Shown here: in pieces, positions 44,423-53,571 of the stretch
How the letters are laid out: the number at the start of each line of letters is the position of its first letter
How positions within the stretch are numbered: the first letter of the stretch is position 1
DNA from: Alicyclobacillus_A sp963788285
GTDB lineage: Bacteria; Bacillota; Bacilli; Alicyclobacillales; Alicyclobacillaceae
NCBI GenBank assembly: GCA_963788285.1
Contig: CAWBGB010000007.1
Location: 616,315-680,314, forward strand
Direction of reading: 5' to 3'
Length of the DNA stretch: 64,000 bases
Translations under genes and position numbers: made by a program
Notes under the pieces: generated by a model
Told to the model about the DNA's origin: nothing
Databases searched by the model: none
The model's input: only the letters and a program-made list of their open reading frames with translations

Positions 44423-45193
44423 ATGAGCAGTGGATCTGTGACGCTACAAGCCGAAAACATTAGTGTCTCGTACGGCCAGGTTCACGTGCTGAAACATGTC
44501 ACCCTACGGCTCATGGCGGGTGAATGTTTATCGTTGATTGGCCCCAATGGTGCTGGAAAAACCACGCTCATGGGGGCGCTGAGCGGCGGGGTGCCCGTCA
44601 CAAGTGGGAGAGTGCTGTTGAATGGGCAGGACGTCACGGCGTGGCGTGCCGACAAGCGGGCACGGGCAGGGATTGGACGGTCGTTTCAGACCACCCACCT
44701 GTTCCCAACGCTAACTACACTGGAGAACGTATACCTTGCTGTGCAGGCCAGAGAAGGAACAAAGGCATTGGATTACTTCAGGCGGGTCCGAAAACGGCTG
44801 TTGGATGAAGCAGAGTCTCGACTGGAAGAAATCCAGCTGATCGCCAACCGGGATAAACCGGCAGGGACGTTGTCGCACGGCGACAAGCGAAAATTGGAAG
44901 TTGCCATGTTGCTGGCGCTGAAACCGAACGTTCTCTTGCTCGACGAGCCGACCGCTGGCATGGCGGTGTCGGAGGTGCCTGGCATGCTCGAACTGGTTGA
45001 CGCATTGAAGGCGCAAAGAGCGTACGCGATTGTCCTCGTAGAGCACAAGATTGACGCCGTGATGCGACTTTCCGACCGAATTGTCGTCCTGCACCAGGGG
45101 CAAGTCCTGGCAGACGGCGAGCCGCACGAGATAATGCACAACGCCGACGTCGCACAGGCGTATCTGGGAGGTCGCCATGAAACAGGTGCTTGA
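44423..45193 (+). CDS. Branched-chain-type ABC transporter ATP-binding protein (LivG-like)
   Basis: A 256-residue ATPase. Walker A is GPNGAGKTT; the LivG-typical Q-loop segment GRSFQTTHLFPTLTTLENV follows; signature LSHGDKRKLEVAMLLAL carries SHGD in place of SGGQ, as is normal for LivG; Walker B is VLLLDEPTAGM and the switch His is in VLVEHKIDAVM. ATG 44423 is used; an earlier in-frame ATG at 44393 has a poorer ribosome binding site. It overlaps the next ATPase gene by 17 bases. Confidence 0.9.
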   Translation: MSSGSVTLQAENISVSYGQVHVLKHVTLRLMAGECLSLIGPNGAGKTTLMGALSGGVPVTSGRVLLNGQDVTAWRADKRARAGIGRSFQTTHLFPTLTTLENVYLAVQAREGTKALDYFRRVRKRLLDEAESRLEEIQLIANRDKPAGTLSHGDKRKLEVAMLLALKPNVLLLDEPTAGMAVSEVPGMLELVDALKAQRAYAIVLVEHKIDAVMRLSDRIVVLHQGQVLADGEPHEIMHNADVAQAYLGGRHETGA

Positions 45194-45905
45194 ACTCGAT
45201 GGCGTATACGCGAACATCGGGCAATTTCAAATTTTGCAGGGCGTCAGTTTTCGGGTGCCGGAGAATCAGGTGACGGTGCTCATGGGGCGCAACGGGGCTG
45301 GAAAGACAACCACGCTTCGGACCATCATGGGCTACGTGCGTCCACGCGTGGGGCACATCCGCATGAACGACGCGGTCATCAGTGATTTGTCCACGCACGA
45401 GATTGCTCGGCGTGGCATCGCGTATCTACCCGAGGACAACCACGTTTTCCACCGTTTGACGGTCGCAGAAAACCTGCAGATGGCCGATAGACGTGCGCGG
45501 GATGGGCACCATCAGGCGCGTGTAGAACGGATGATGGATCTGTTTGACGACTTGCGACGAGCGTGGCGCAGGCCCGCAGGATTGCTCAGTGGCGGTCAAA
45601 AGCAAATGCTGGCGATGGCAAGTGCATTGATTTCAGATCAGCCAGTGCTGCTCATTGACGAACCGAGCAAAGGTCTGTCGCCGGCGTACGTCCATCGGTT
45701 GGTCGAGATTCTGCAAGGACTGAAGGGCTCCCGGAGCGTGCTGCTGGTGGAACAGAATTTGTGGCTGGCGGGTGAGGTGGCAGACACTTTTGTCATGTTA
45801 GACGACGGTCGTACGGTGCTCTCTGGGGATATGCAAGAGTTACTGCAACGGGAAGATTGGCAACAGCAGTTTCTCGGCGTGCACGCGACAAGGGGGGAGC
45901 GCTGA
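45177..45905 (+). CDS. Branched-chain-type ABC transporter ATP-binding protein (LivF-like)
   Basis: A 242-residue ATPase with Walker A MGRNGAGKTTTLRT, Q-loop/LivF motif IAYLPEDNHVFHRLTVAENL, signature LSGGQKQMLAMASAL and Walker B VLLIDEPSKGLSP. The motif YLPE before the first loop is a LivF mark. The gene starts inside livG and is followed one base later by the permease gene. It pairs with LivG in the asymmetric ATPase dimer. Confidence 0.9.
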   Translation: MKQVLELDGVYANIGQFQILQGVSFRVPENQVTVLMGRNGAGKTTTLRTIMGYVRPRVGHIRMNDAVISDLSTHEIARRGIAYLPEDNHVFHRLTVAENLQMADRRARDGHHQARVERMMDLFDDLRRAWRRPAGLLSGGQKQMLAMASALISDQPVLLIDEPSKGLSPAYVHRLVEILQGLKGSRSVLLVEQNLWLAGEVADTFVMLDDGRTVLSGDMQELLQREDWQQQFLGVHATRGER

Positions 45906-45906
45906 C

Positions 45907-46776
45907 GTGGACGTTTTCTTGACACTGGCAATTAGCGGAATCGGCGACGGCGCCCTGTACTTCCTGACTGCCGCTGGCCTGACTTTGATATTTGGACTGT
46001 TGCGGGTGATCAACTTCGCGCACGGCGGCCTGTACCTGTGGGGCGCGTACATGGCGACGTTTTTGTACGCGTTGACACACGAGTTCTTGCTGGCGCTCAT
46101 CGTTGGCGCGGCGGTCGGCGCCTTGCTCGGCATTGCGATGGAACGTGGATTACTCGGTCGGCTTTACCACCATGGGACGAATCAGATCCTGATTACGATG
46201 GGGGTCATGTTGATTCTCTCGGAATTTGTCAAAGTTCCGTTTGGCCTCAACGGCCTCAATGCCCCAACGCCAGGTTTTCTTTCGCATTCGTGGCTAGTGG
46301 GGCACGTGGTGCTGGTTGAGTACCAGTGGTTCACCATTGTCGTGGGAGCGATGGTGTATCTGTTTTTGCAAGGGCTCCTTCGTCGAACGCGCCTGGGCAT
46401 TGTCATTCGGGCAGGCGTGGAGAACGCGGGACTGGTCGAAGCCTGTGGCATCCCCATCCGAAAAGTGTTTACAGCCGTGTTTGCGCTGGGAGCTGCCCTT
46501 GCAGGATTTGCTGGGGCGCTGGCAGGGCCGTATTTCGGATCTGTCACGCCAGGGATGGGGTTGGACATGCAACTCACTGCCTTCATCATCGTTGTCATTG
46601 GCGGTATGGGCAGTGTGCAGGGAGCTTTGGTTGGAAGTTTACTCGTTGGCGTCGTGACGTCGTTCATAAGCTTCTACTTCCCGAGCTTGTCCGTGCTCGT
46701 GACCGTTTTGATCATGGCCCTGGTCCTGCTCGTACGGCCGCAGGGATTGTTTGGGGAAGCGAGGGCTGCGGCATGA
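45907..46776 (+). CDS. Branched-chain-type ABC transporter permease (LivH-like)
   Basis: A 289-residue permease with about eight spans. ALYFLTAAGLTLIFGLLRVI and NFAHGGLYLWGAYMA are the opening signature of LivH; the later VEACGIPIRKVFTAVFALGA and FIIVVIGGMGSVQGALVGSL are the conserved EAA-equivalent and Gly-rich segment. GTG 45907 starts two bases after the upstream stop. It forms the channel together with LivM. Confidence 0.92.
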   Translation: MDVFLTLAISGIGDGALYFLTAAGLTLIFGLLRVINFAHGGLYLWGAYMATFLYALTHEFLLALIVGAAVGALLGIAMERGLLGRLYHHGTNQILITMGVMLILSEFVKVPFGLNGLNAPTPGFLSHSWLVGHVVLVEYQWFTIVVGAMVYLFLQGLLRRTRLGIVIRAGVENAGLVEACGIPIRKVFTAVFALGAALAGFAGALAGPYFGSVTPGMGLDMQLTAFIIVVIGGMGSVQGALVGSLLVGVVTSFISFYFPSLSVLVTVLIMALVLLVRPQGLFGEARAAA

Positions 46777-47762
46777 ACCGTAACATCATCCGGTACACCG
46801 CTGCGGTGCTGCTGCTCGTCGTGGGCTTTCTGTTGCCCACCATCGCAGGGGGCGGAGGCACCACCACACTGCTCGAACAGGTCTTCACGTTTGGCGCATT
46901 TGCGATGTCCTACGACCTGTTGCTCGGCTTTACGGGAATTATCTCGTTCGGCCACGCTATGTTTTTTGGCACTGGCGCGTACATCATGGGCATCTGCCTG
47001 GTTCGCGGCGATGCGTCGACGCTCAGTTTTATGTGCGGAGCCGTGCTGGCGGTTGTCGTGTCCGTGGTGCTCAGTTTGGTCGTGGCGTTTTTATCGCTGC
47101 GCATGAAAGACACCTACTTCGCCATGATCACGCTGGCGGTGGGGCAGACGTTCTACGTGCTGGCCGGATCCAGGGCGCTGCAGCCGTGGACCAATTCCAA
47201 CGATGGCATCACGGTGCTTGTTCCTGACTGGCTGAACAGCGACTACGCCATCTACTGTCTCTGCTTTCTCTTCTGCGTGGTCGTGGCTTTTCTGCTCTTC
47301 CAGTTTGTGAAATCGCCTGTTGGCGTTATTCTAAAAGGGATACGTGACAACGAATTACGTATGGTGGCACTTGGCCACTCGGTCTTTCGCTACAAGACGG
47401 CTGCGTTCGTCATCTCGGGCATGGTGGCGACGTTGGCAGGCGCGTTATTTGTCATCGCAGAGATGTTTGTCAGCACCCAGGTATTCGACGTCTCCACCAG
47501 CATCAACGTTCTACTCATGACCATCATTGGGGGCACAGGGACGCTGTTCGGCGGTCTCTTGGGCGCGGCCGTCATCCTCATTGCGCAGAGTGAATTTTCG
47601 ACGTTGGCAGGGACGTATCCGATTTTCAACGAGTACATGATTGTATTTGGCGTCCTGTACGTGTTGGTGGTGCTGTTCTTGCCAAGAGGAATCCTAGGGA
47701 CGATACTGCAAGGGAGAGGGCGACGTAGATGGACGACATGGTTTTTGAATTCCAACAGGTAG
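46773..47762 (+). CDS. Branched-chain-type ABC transporter permease (LivM-like)
   Basis: A 329-residue permease with about nine spans, beginning MNRNIIRYTAAVLLLVVGFL. YDLLLGFTGIISFGHAMFFG with TGAY is the LivM opening motif, and KGIRDNELRMVALGHSVFRY plus MTIIGGTGTLFGGLLGAAVI are the conserved blocks. The start overlaps the livH stop (ATGA) and its 3' end overlaps the hydrolase gene by 34 bases, so all genes here are translationally coupled. Confidence 0.92.
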   Translation: MNRNIIRYTAAVLLLVVGFLLPTIAGGGGTTTLLEQVFTFGAFAMSYDLLLGFTGIISFGHAMFFGTGAYIMGICLVRGDASTLSFMCGAVLAVVVSVVLSLVVAFLSLRMKDTYFAMITLAVGQTFYVLAGSRALQPWTNSNDGITVLVPDWLNSDYAIYCLCFLFCVVVAFLLFQFVKSPVGVILKGIRDNELRMVALGHSVFRYKTAAFVISGMVATLAGALFVIAEMFVSTQVFDVSTSINVLLMTIIGGTGTLFGGLLGAAVILIAQSEFSTLAGTYPIFNEYMIVFGVLYVLVVLFLPRGILGTILQGRGRRRWTTWFLNSNR

Positions 47763-48949
47763 CAGACTTGACCACCAACGGATTTGGCGTGGACGCAGAT
47801 GCCCATCCGCTCGTCGCTCACCGGCCTCGCATCCATCGAGCGGTTCCTGGTCGCCTGTGGACAGGCACGGTGGGGGGAGCCCGCGCCGTCCTCCGCTTGC
47901 CCGACAAACCGTTCTGGAACGGCAAGCTGATGATTGGTGCGACACCTGCCGTACGCAACGAGTTTTCCCTCGACCTGCTGCTCAGTGACATCGTACTGCA
48001 AAAGGGGTACGCGTACGCTGCCTGTGACAAAGGGACGCCACAGTTGGTTTTACGAGACCCTACGAGACAAATGACGGAATGGACAGAAAATTATCGGCAA
48101 CTCACCGAAGTGGCTGGAAACTGCGTCGCGCAAGTCTACGGGAAATCCGCAGAGAGAGTCTACATCTCCGGTGTCAGCAACGGCGGATATATCACACGTG
48201 TCATGCTCGAGCGGTTTCCGGAACTGTACGATGGCGGCGTCGATTGGGAAGGTGTCCTCTGGCACCCCGAGTCGCGCCATTTGCTGACGTGCCTGCCCGT
48301 ATACGTGGAACAATTTCCGGTCTACGCGAACTGGCGCGGAGATAAGACTGAACGGGAGCGGAATAAGGCGTTGGAGCAACTGGTGGAAGCGGGGTTACAT
48401 CCCGATTCTCACCCGTACTGGGCGCAGTATTTCATGATGTATTGGATTGTCTCGTTGTGGCTGTACGGACGGAACTTGGATCCCGAATGGGGACCGTTTA
48501 CGGCGGAGTGGGACAACGCTTGGCTGCAGGATCCAACGCCGCTGTCGTATCCCTGGCAGGAGCGTCAGGGTGTGTTGAAAGCGCGGATTGAAGACATTGC
48601 GAATACAGGTCGTTTGACCAAGCCGCTGTTGTCGGTTGCGGGAAACTGGGACTGTCTGGTTCCGTTCCGCCACAACGCACAGGCGTACGCCAATCTCGTT
48701 GCGCAACACGGCGCTGGCGCGTTTCACCGCCTCTATGAAATTGACCGCGGGAACCACGTAGATGGCATGTTGAGGACCAACCGGGGAGCTCAGCAGCCGG
48801 TGCACCCGTACTACGAAGCAGCGCTCAACTACCTTGAACAATGGGTGGAGCACGGCGTACAACCTCCGAATTCTGGTAAGTACGAGACCGTGGACGCGTT
48901 CGCCGCGAACATGGACCTATATACTCGCGCGCCCGAGCGTCTCGAATAA
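47729..48949 (+). CDS. Alpha/beta hydrolase, candidate hydroxybutyrate-oligomer or aryl-ester hydrolase
   Basis: A 406-residue cytoplasmic protein without signal peptide. The nucleophile motif YISGVSNGGYITRVML lies near residue 149; the acid is probably the Asp in VAGNWDCLVPFRHNA near 311 and the base the His in IDRGNHVDGML near 349. The pattern, with GVSNGG and a late WD pair, resembles tannase/feruloyl-esterase and 3HB-oligomer-hydrolase-like enzymes rather than typical lipases. GGGAGAGGGCGACGTAG precedes ATG 47729. It overlaps livM and is followed by a 3-hydroxybutyrate-dehydrogenase-like gene, which suggests an ester yielding a 3-hydroxy acid as substrate. The specific function is inference. 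Confidence 0.72.
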   Translation: MDDMVFEFQQVADLTTNGFGVDADAHPLVAHRPRIHRAVPGRLWTGTVGGARAVLRLPDKPFWNGKLMIGATPAVRNEFSLDLLLSDIVLQKGYAYAACDKGTPQLVLRDPTRQMTEWTENYRQLTEVAGNCVAQVYGKSAERVYISGVSNGGYITRVMLERFPELYDGGVDWEGVLWHPESRHLLTCLPVYVEQFPVYANWRGDKTERERNKALEQLVEAGLHPDSHPYWAQYFMMYWIVSLWLYGRNLDPEWGPFTAEWDNAWLQDPTPLSYPWQERQGVLKARIEDIANTGRLTKPLLSVAGNWDCLVPFRHNAQAYANLVAQHGAGAFHRLYEIDRGNHVDGMLRTNRGAQQPVHPYYEAALNYLEQWVEHGVQPPNSGKYETVDAFAANMDLYTRAPERLE

Positions 48950-48978
48950 TCCAAATTCACCAAGAGGAGTGATCAAAC

Positions 48979-49764
48979 ATGGAAAAACTGTTGCAAGGGA
49001 AATCAGCGGTTGTGACTGGCGCAGGCAGTGGCATCGGTCTTGCCATTGCGACAAAGTTCGCGGAGGAAGGCGCTCGTGTGGTCATTTCCGACCTGCGGTC
49101 TGACGCAGCGGAGATGGCTGCGGCATCCCTGCGCGAGAAAGGCTGGGATGCCCTGCCCTTTGCCGCCAACGCAGGGGTCGAAGAAGACGTTCGTGCGATG
49201 ATTGAATTCACGCGCCAAAAGTACGGCTCCCTCGATATCCTCGTGAACAACGCCGGAATCCAGCATGTCGCAAGCATCGAGGACTTCCCGACGGAGAAGT
49301 TTCAGCAGATTGTGCAACTGATGCTCGTCGGTCCCTTCATGGCCATTAAGCACGCGTTTCCGTACATGAAAGCGGCCGGTTTCGGGCGGATCATCAACAT
49401 TGCATCCATCAATGGATTGATTGGGTTTGCGGGTAAAGCGGCCTACAATTCCGCCAAGCACGGGGTTATCGGCTTGACGAAAGTTGCGGCGCTGGAAGGT
49501 GCGACACACGGCATAACCGTCAACGCGCTCTGCCCTGGCTATGTGGATACGCCGCTGGTACGCAACCAGTTGCAGGATTTGGCGAAAAACCGCGGAGTTC
49601 CCTTGGAGGCCGTGCTGGAAGAAGTCATCTATCCGTTGGTTCCGCAGCGGCGGCTGCTCCTGCCAGAGGAAATTGGGGATTACGCGGTTTTTCTCGCTTC
49701 TGACAAGGGTCGCGGCATCACGGGTCAGGCTGTCGTGATTGACGGGGGCTATGTGGCGCAATAA
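48979..49764 (+). CDS. 3-hydroxybutyrate-dehydrogenase-like SDR
   Basis: A 261-residue classical SDR. GAGSGIGLAIATKFAEEGA binds NAD; NNAGIQHVASIEDFP contains the Gln (after NNAGI) seen in D-3-hydroxybutyrate dehydrogenases; the catalytic Ser and Tyr/Lys lie in INIASINGLIGFAGKAAYNS and AKHGVIGL; VNALCPGYVDTPLVRNQL is a further BdhA-type block. Together these are close to bacterial BdhA, which oxidises D-3-hydroxybutyrate to acetoacetate. CCAAGAGGAGTGATC precedes the ATG, 29 bases after the hydrolase gene. Very likely the last gene of the transport operon. Confidence 0.85.
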   Translation: MEKLLQGKSAVVTGAGSGIGLAIATKFAEEGARVVISDLRSDAAEMAAASLREKGWDALPFAANAGVEEDVRAMIEFTRQKYGSLDILVNNAGIQHVASIEDFPTEKFQQIVQLMLVGPFMAIKHAFPYMKAAGFGRIINIASINGLIGFAGKAAYNSAKHGVIGLTKVAALEGATHGITVNALCPGYVDTPLVRNQLQDLAKNRGVPLEAVLEEVIYPLVPQRRLLLPEEIGDYAVFLASDKGRGITGQAVVIDGGYVAQ

Positions 49765-49860
49765 TCGTCTGAGCGTAGATATGGCAACGCTGCGTGGATC
49801 ATGCGGACCGGAGAACGTACGGTAACATCGTTCGGACATCAAAGGGGCAGACCACGAAAA

Positions 49861-49873
49861 ATTACTTCGTAAA
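49861..49873 (+). promoter_or_regulatory. Candidate MarR operator
   Basis: ATTACTTCGTAAA holds the short palindrome TTAC-TTC-GTAA, 19 bases before the MarR start codon. It is a plausible autoregulatory site but short. Confidence 0.3.
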
Positions 49874-49891
49874 GAAACGGGTGAAGCCAAA

Positions 49892-50332
49892 ATGGACACA
49901 ACCCCAGGTAAAAACATTTACGCGGACTTATCGTATCAAATGTTAATTCTACAGCGAAACCTAAATGCAAGTCTGACCAAGCTGGGGTTAACGCGGACCC
50001 AATTGCACATTTTGAGTTACCTCAGCAGACACGAAAGTGTAACCGCTACCGAGCTCGCAAAAGCCGTGGACGTCAGCCCCAGTACTGTGACATGGCAATG
50101 CGATGAGATGGAGAAACAACAGTTGATCACACGACACCGTTCGGGCGAGGATCGGCGTGTGGTTTACGTCGCGCTCACAGAGAAAGGTCACCAAAAACTG
50201 ATTGACGTTCGCGAACGCCGAATCCAACAACTGACCAAACTCTTTGAGCAATTTGATGTGCAAGATGTGGAAACCTTCCTAACGCTTGTGTCTAAGCTGA
50301 ATCGCATCTCCAATGAGTTTAGTCAAGAGTAG
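49892..50332 (+). CDS. MarR-family transcriptional regulator
   Basis: A 146-residue winged-helix protein. LNASLTKLGLTRTQLHILSY leads to the recognition region ATELAKAVDVSPSTVTWQCD, with the wing RHRSGEDRRVVYVALTEKG. The dimer helices are at both ends. It probably responds to a small acid or aromatic ligand. It lies 127 bases after the dehydrogenase gene, on the same strand, and could regulate the upstream transport operon. A clear terminator follows. Confidence 0.92.
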   Translation: MDTTPGKNIYADLSYQMLILQRNLNASLTKLGLTRTQLHILSYLSRHESVTATELAKAVDVSPSTVTWQCDEMEKQQLITRHRSGEDRRVVYVALTEKGHQKLIDVRERRIQQLTKLFEQFDVQDVETFLTLVSKLNRISNEFSQE

Positions 50333-50346
50333 TTCAGTGTCTAGGC

Positions 50347-50386
50347 AACGGTCGTATCTCCCATGGGGGATTACGGCCGTTTTTTA
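50347..50386 (+). terminator. Terminator of the marR gene
   Basis: AACGGTCGTA pairs with TACGGCCGTT, with an inner TCTCCCATGGGGGA hairpin, followed by TTTTTAT. Confidence 0.85.
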
Positions 50387-50539
50387 TGTTCGGACGGTGT
50401 GGACGTGATATGTGTTGTTACATGTAGTAGGGAGGAAGGCGGCAGGCCGAGGGGGAACATCCCGCAGGGAAATATTTTGCATGGCTTGGAGTGATTTGGT
50501 CAAAATACCAAGAGAAATCATACGCGGGGAGAGTATGCC

Positions 50540-52122
50540 GTGTTGTTCAAGAAGCGGGGTACGAAGACAAAAGCTCTCGGGAACCATCCCGACAGAATCG
50601 CCGGCTTAGTGGATACTTCGTGGCATCGGCCGGATGAACCCTTGCCCTCCCGTGTAGAAGGTTTACGTGGCTGGATTGAAGCGGAGTGGCAACACTGTGG
50701 CGACTTGTTGCTCTGCGAAGTCGACGTTCACGGTACACGGGTACTCTTGGTGTGGATCCGCGGTATGGTGGACCAGGCGCGCATGGAAGAAGGCGTTCTC
50801 GATCCGCTCTCGACCTTGCCGAAACGGCAGGTTGGCATCTGTCACTTGGAGTCCGCCTTGCACACGGTGCACGTCCGTCGGGTAAAGACACGCCAAGAAT
50901 TGAACACTACTGTATCCGACGGCCAGGTCGTCCTCTGCGTAGACGGTTCAAAAGAGGCTCTGACGCTGGACGTTAGCCAGCCCCCTGGAAGGGTCATCGA
51001 AAAAGCCGAGACCGAGCCCACCCTGCAAGGTCCGCAGGAGGCGTTTGTCGAGAACCTGGAACTGAACATCGCACCGCTTCGCAAGCGGATCCGCAGTCCG
51101 CGCTTCAAGGTCGAATCGATGCGTATCGGTGTGTACTCCAAGACCAACGTATGTATCCTTTATATCGAAGGCATCGTGAAACCGGCTTTGGTGGAGGAAG
51201 CGCACCAACGGCTGCGCAAGATTTCCATCGATGCGGTGAATGACACCAACAAGTTGCGTGAACTCATCAGTGACGCGCCGTACACCCTGTTTCCGACGTC
51301 CGAAGAGACCGAACGACCGGACCGAGTGGTGGCCGGTCTGTTGCAGGGGCGCATTGCCATCATGATCGACGGGGCACCAACTTGTCTGATGGTCCCGGCT
51401 CAGTTTATCCATTTCTTAACTTCGGCCGAAGACTATTACATGAACTACACTTTGACGCTGTTCATTCGCATTTCCCTATGGCGTATTGGGCTTCCCTCTT
51501 ATTGCCGTCCCTGTACGTGGCGCTATTGACTTACAACCAAGACCTGATGCCGACACCGCTACTCGTCACCGTAGCATCTCAGCACCGCGGCATCCCTTTC
51601 CCAACCATACTGGAAGCGTTCTTGATGATGGGCGCTTTTGAAGTCTTACGTGAAGCCGGAACTCGGCTGCCTCGGGCGGTCGGACAATCCGTGAGTATTG
51701 TGGGTACGCTCATTGTCGGAGATGCGGCAGTGCGTGCGGGGCTAGTGTCGCCGGGCATGGTTATCGTGGTGGCTGGGACCGGGGTCGCTTCGTTTGCTCT
51801 GCCAGCGTATGGGTTTGTGAATTCGAGTCGGATTATTCAGTTTCTGTTTGCCAGCATAGCCGGTATTTCGGGACTGGTCGGTATCGTCGTCTTCGGAATG
51901 ATCCTTGTGACGCATCACGTGTCGCTCCGTTCATTCGGCGTTCCTTACATGGCGCCGATTGCGCCCTTCAGCTGGCAGGATATTAAGGATTCATTCTTTC
52001 GAGCTCCCTGGTTTGCCAACAAAAGACGTCCCGGGCAGTATGAAACCCTCGACAGCGTCAGCAACCGCACTCCGGCACCTCGGTCGCCCAATAAGTCTCA
52101 CTTTGGCGAGGGGAAGCGATGA
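50540..52122 (+). pseudogene. gerA: Spore germination protein GerA (A subunit), frameshifted
   Basis: GTG 50540 follows GCGGGGAGAGTATGCC. The first frame encodes the N-terminal hydrophilic domain (LLLCEVDVHGTRVLLVWIRG, VVLCVDGSKEALTLDV, VIEKAETEPTLQGPQEAFVE, KTNVCILYIEGIVKPALVEE) up to YYMNYTLTLFIR. A one-base loss near 51470 moves the membrane domain to another frame: MAYWASLLLPSLYVALLTYN, then EVLREAGTRLPRAVGQSVSI and VSLRSFGVPYMAPIAPF at the C-terminus. Both parts together equal a normal GerAA-like subunit of about 527 residues. As it stands the protein would stop within the first membrane span. Confidence 0.9.
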
Positions 52123-53336
52123 GATGGCGTATGCTTCGCAAGGTGGTCGCTGCTTTCGTGGTTAGCCTGGGTTCGTTGTTGTTGCCAGGGTGTGACATCG
52201 CGGAGGTGGACGACTTAAATGTCGTCGTAGCCCTTGGCATCGATCAGACCGACAACGGTTTGGTGAAAGTGACGGCCCAACTGGTGAACCCGGCTACCGT
52301 GCCTTCGGCTGGCGGAGGTGAGTCAAGTCGAGGAGCCGCCGGCCGGGCCTTTTTAGTCCGTGAGGAGACGGGCAGTTCCATCGAAGAAACGGTGGAAAAA
52401 TTCAATCAGGAAGTGCCACACCACATGTACCTGGCGCACAACACGCTAGTCGTGTTCGGGAATGCCTACGCTCAACATGGTATCGAGCGGGCTTTCGACT
52501 ACTTGGAACGGGACCGGTACTTTCGCCGCAATGAACTATTTGTCGTGACGTCGGGAACAGCAGAGGATCTTCTCTCCGCATCGACCGCCCCCGAGCCGCT
52601 AAACGCGTTGGGCATTCGCGCGCTGGTTCAACAGACGGCGGAGACGTTGCACATTGCTAACTCCGAGCAACAGCAGGTGATGCAGGAGTACTTGTCGCCG
52701 TCGCAGGCGCCCGTTGTGTCGTTGATCGACCTGGACCCTGCAAACCACCCGGTCATGAAAGGCGTCGCCGTGTTTCGCGGCACAAAGATGGCAGATACAT
52801 TAACCATGGATGAGACAAAGGCGTTGGCTTGGCTGCTGGGGAACACTCACCAGGTCGAAATCCACCTGCCGTGCGATGGTCATAGCAGCAACGTTGAAAC
52901 CACCCTACGTCTCACCAGTTCCAACACGCAGGTCGTCCCGCAATTTAGAAACAACGGGGTGCGTTTTCTCGTTTCGGTGCGTGCACAGGCGGAGATTGAG
53001 CGGCTGTGTCCGTATGAACGTATGAGCGAGAAAACCAACAAAGAACTGGAGAAGAAGACAGCCGATTATATGGAGCGGGAGATACAAGCGGTGGTGGCAA
53101 AGCTCCAATCCGATGGCGTGGACGCCTGTGAGTTCGGCAACCGGTTGTTCACAAAAAATCCGCGGTACTGGCGGCAGATCAGCCAGTCGTGGCCAGATGA
53201 CTTCGCTGCGGCGCAAGTGACATGCAACGTGCGCGTACATGTGTTCCGCTCTTCCCTCAGTTCCGGGACACCAGAATCCACGGTCTCGCAGAGCGGGCTG
53301 GCTCCGCCGGCAGGACGAGGGGTGACCGTACCGTGA
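52119..53336 (+). CDS. gerC: Spore germination lipoprotein Ger(x)C
   Basis: A 405-residue lipoprotein beginning MRWRMLRKVVAAFVVSLGSL with lipobox LLPGC. Domain 1 opens with DIAEVDDLNVVVALGIDQTD (usually EIEDLAIVxAxGID) and has MYLAHNTLVVFGNAYAQHGI; the middle has MKGVAVFRGTKMADTLTMDE and TKALAWLLG, and the C-terminal domain ends around KNPRYWRQISQSW. These are the ordinary Ger(x)C domains. It would sit on the outer leaflet of the inner spore membrane with the A and B subunits. It overlaps gerA by four bases and the next small gene by four. Confidence 0.93.
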   Translation: MRWRMLRKVVAAFVVSLGSLLLPGCDIAEVDDLNVVVALGIDQTDNGLVKVTAQLVNPATVPSAGGGESSRGAAGRAFLVREETGSSIEETVEKFNQEVPHHMYLAHNTLVVFGNAYAQHGIERAFDYLERDRYFRRNELFVVTSGTAEDLLSASTAPEPLNALGIRALVQQTAETLHIANSEQQQVMQEYLSPSQAPVVSLIDLDPANHPVMKGVAVFRGTKMADTLTMDETKALAWLLGNTHQVEIHLPCDGHSSNVETTLRLTSSNTQVVPQFRNNGVRFLVSVRAQAEIERLCPYERMSEKTNKELEKKTADYMEREIQAVVAKLQSDGVDACEFGNRLFTKNPRYWRQISQSWPDDFAAAQVTCNVRVHVFRSSLSSGTPESTVSQSGLAPPAGRGVTVP

Positions 53337-53557
53337 TTGGGATTGCTCTGGTGACTGTCATTTGCATCGCTGCCATTGATACAAACTCTCTTCGCCAGGC
53401 CAGCCGACATGAAATTATCGTGTACGCAGCACTCGTGGTTTTGGCACTCGCGATGTCCGCGTTGGTGTCTTGGCACCTGTGGTCCGAGGTGCATCTTATC
53501 GCTCCGATCGATGCGATGTTTGGCTCAATGACAAAATGGCTGTACAAAATCCTCTAG
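53333..53557 (+). CDS. Small two-span membrane protein, D-type germinant-receptor subunit
   Basis: A 74-residue protein (GTG 53333, preceded by GAGGGGTGACC) with two hydrophobic segments (IGIALVTVICIAAI and IIVYAALVVLALAMSALVSW). Small 70-85-residue two-span D subunits are known in several gerA-type operons of Bacillus species and modulate germination. Its place between gerC and gerB, with overlap of the gerC stop, fits this role. The sequence itself is not conserved enough to confirm it. Confidence 0.65.
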   Translation: MIGIALVTVICIAAIDTNSLRQASRHEIIVYAALVVLALAMSALVSWHLWSEVHLIAPIDAMFGSMTKWLYKIL

Positions 53558-53571
53558 GAGGCCGGCGCCCC

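Noticed and set aside
46326..46772. N-terminal extension of the LivM frame
   Set aside because: It lies wholly inside livH in another frame; the ATG overlapping the livH stop gives a normal LivM start.
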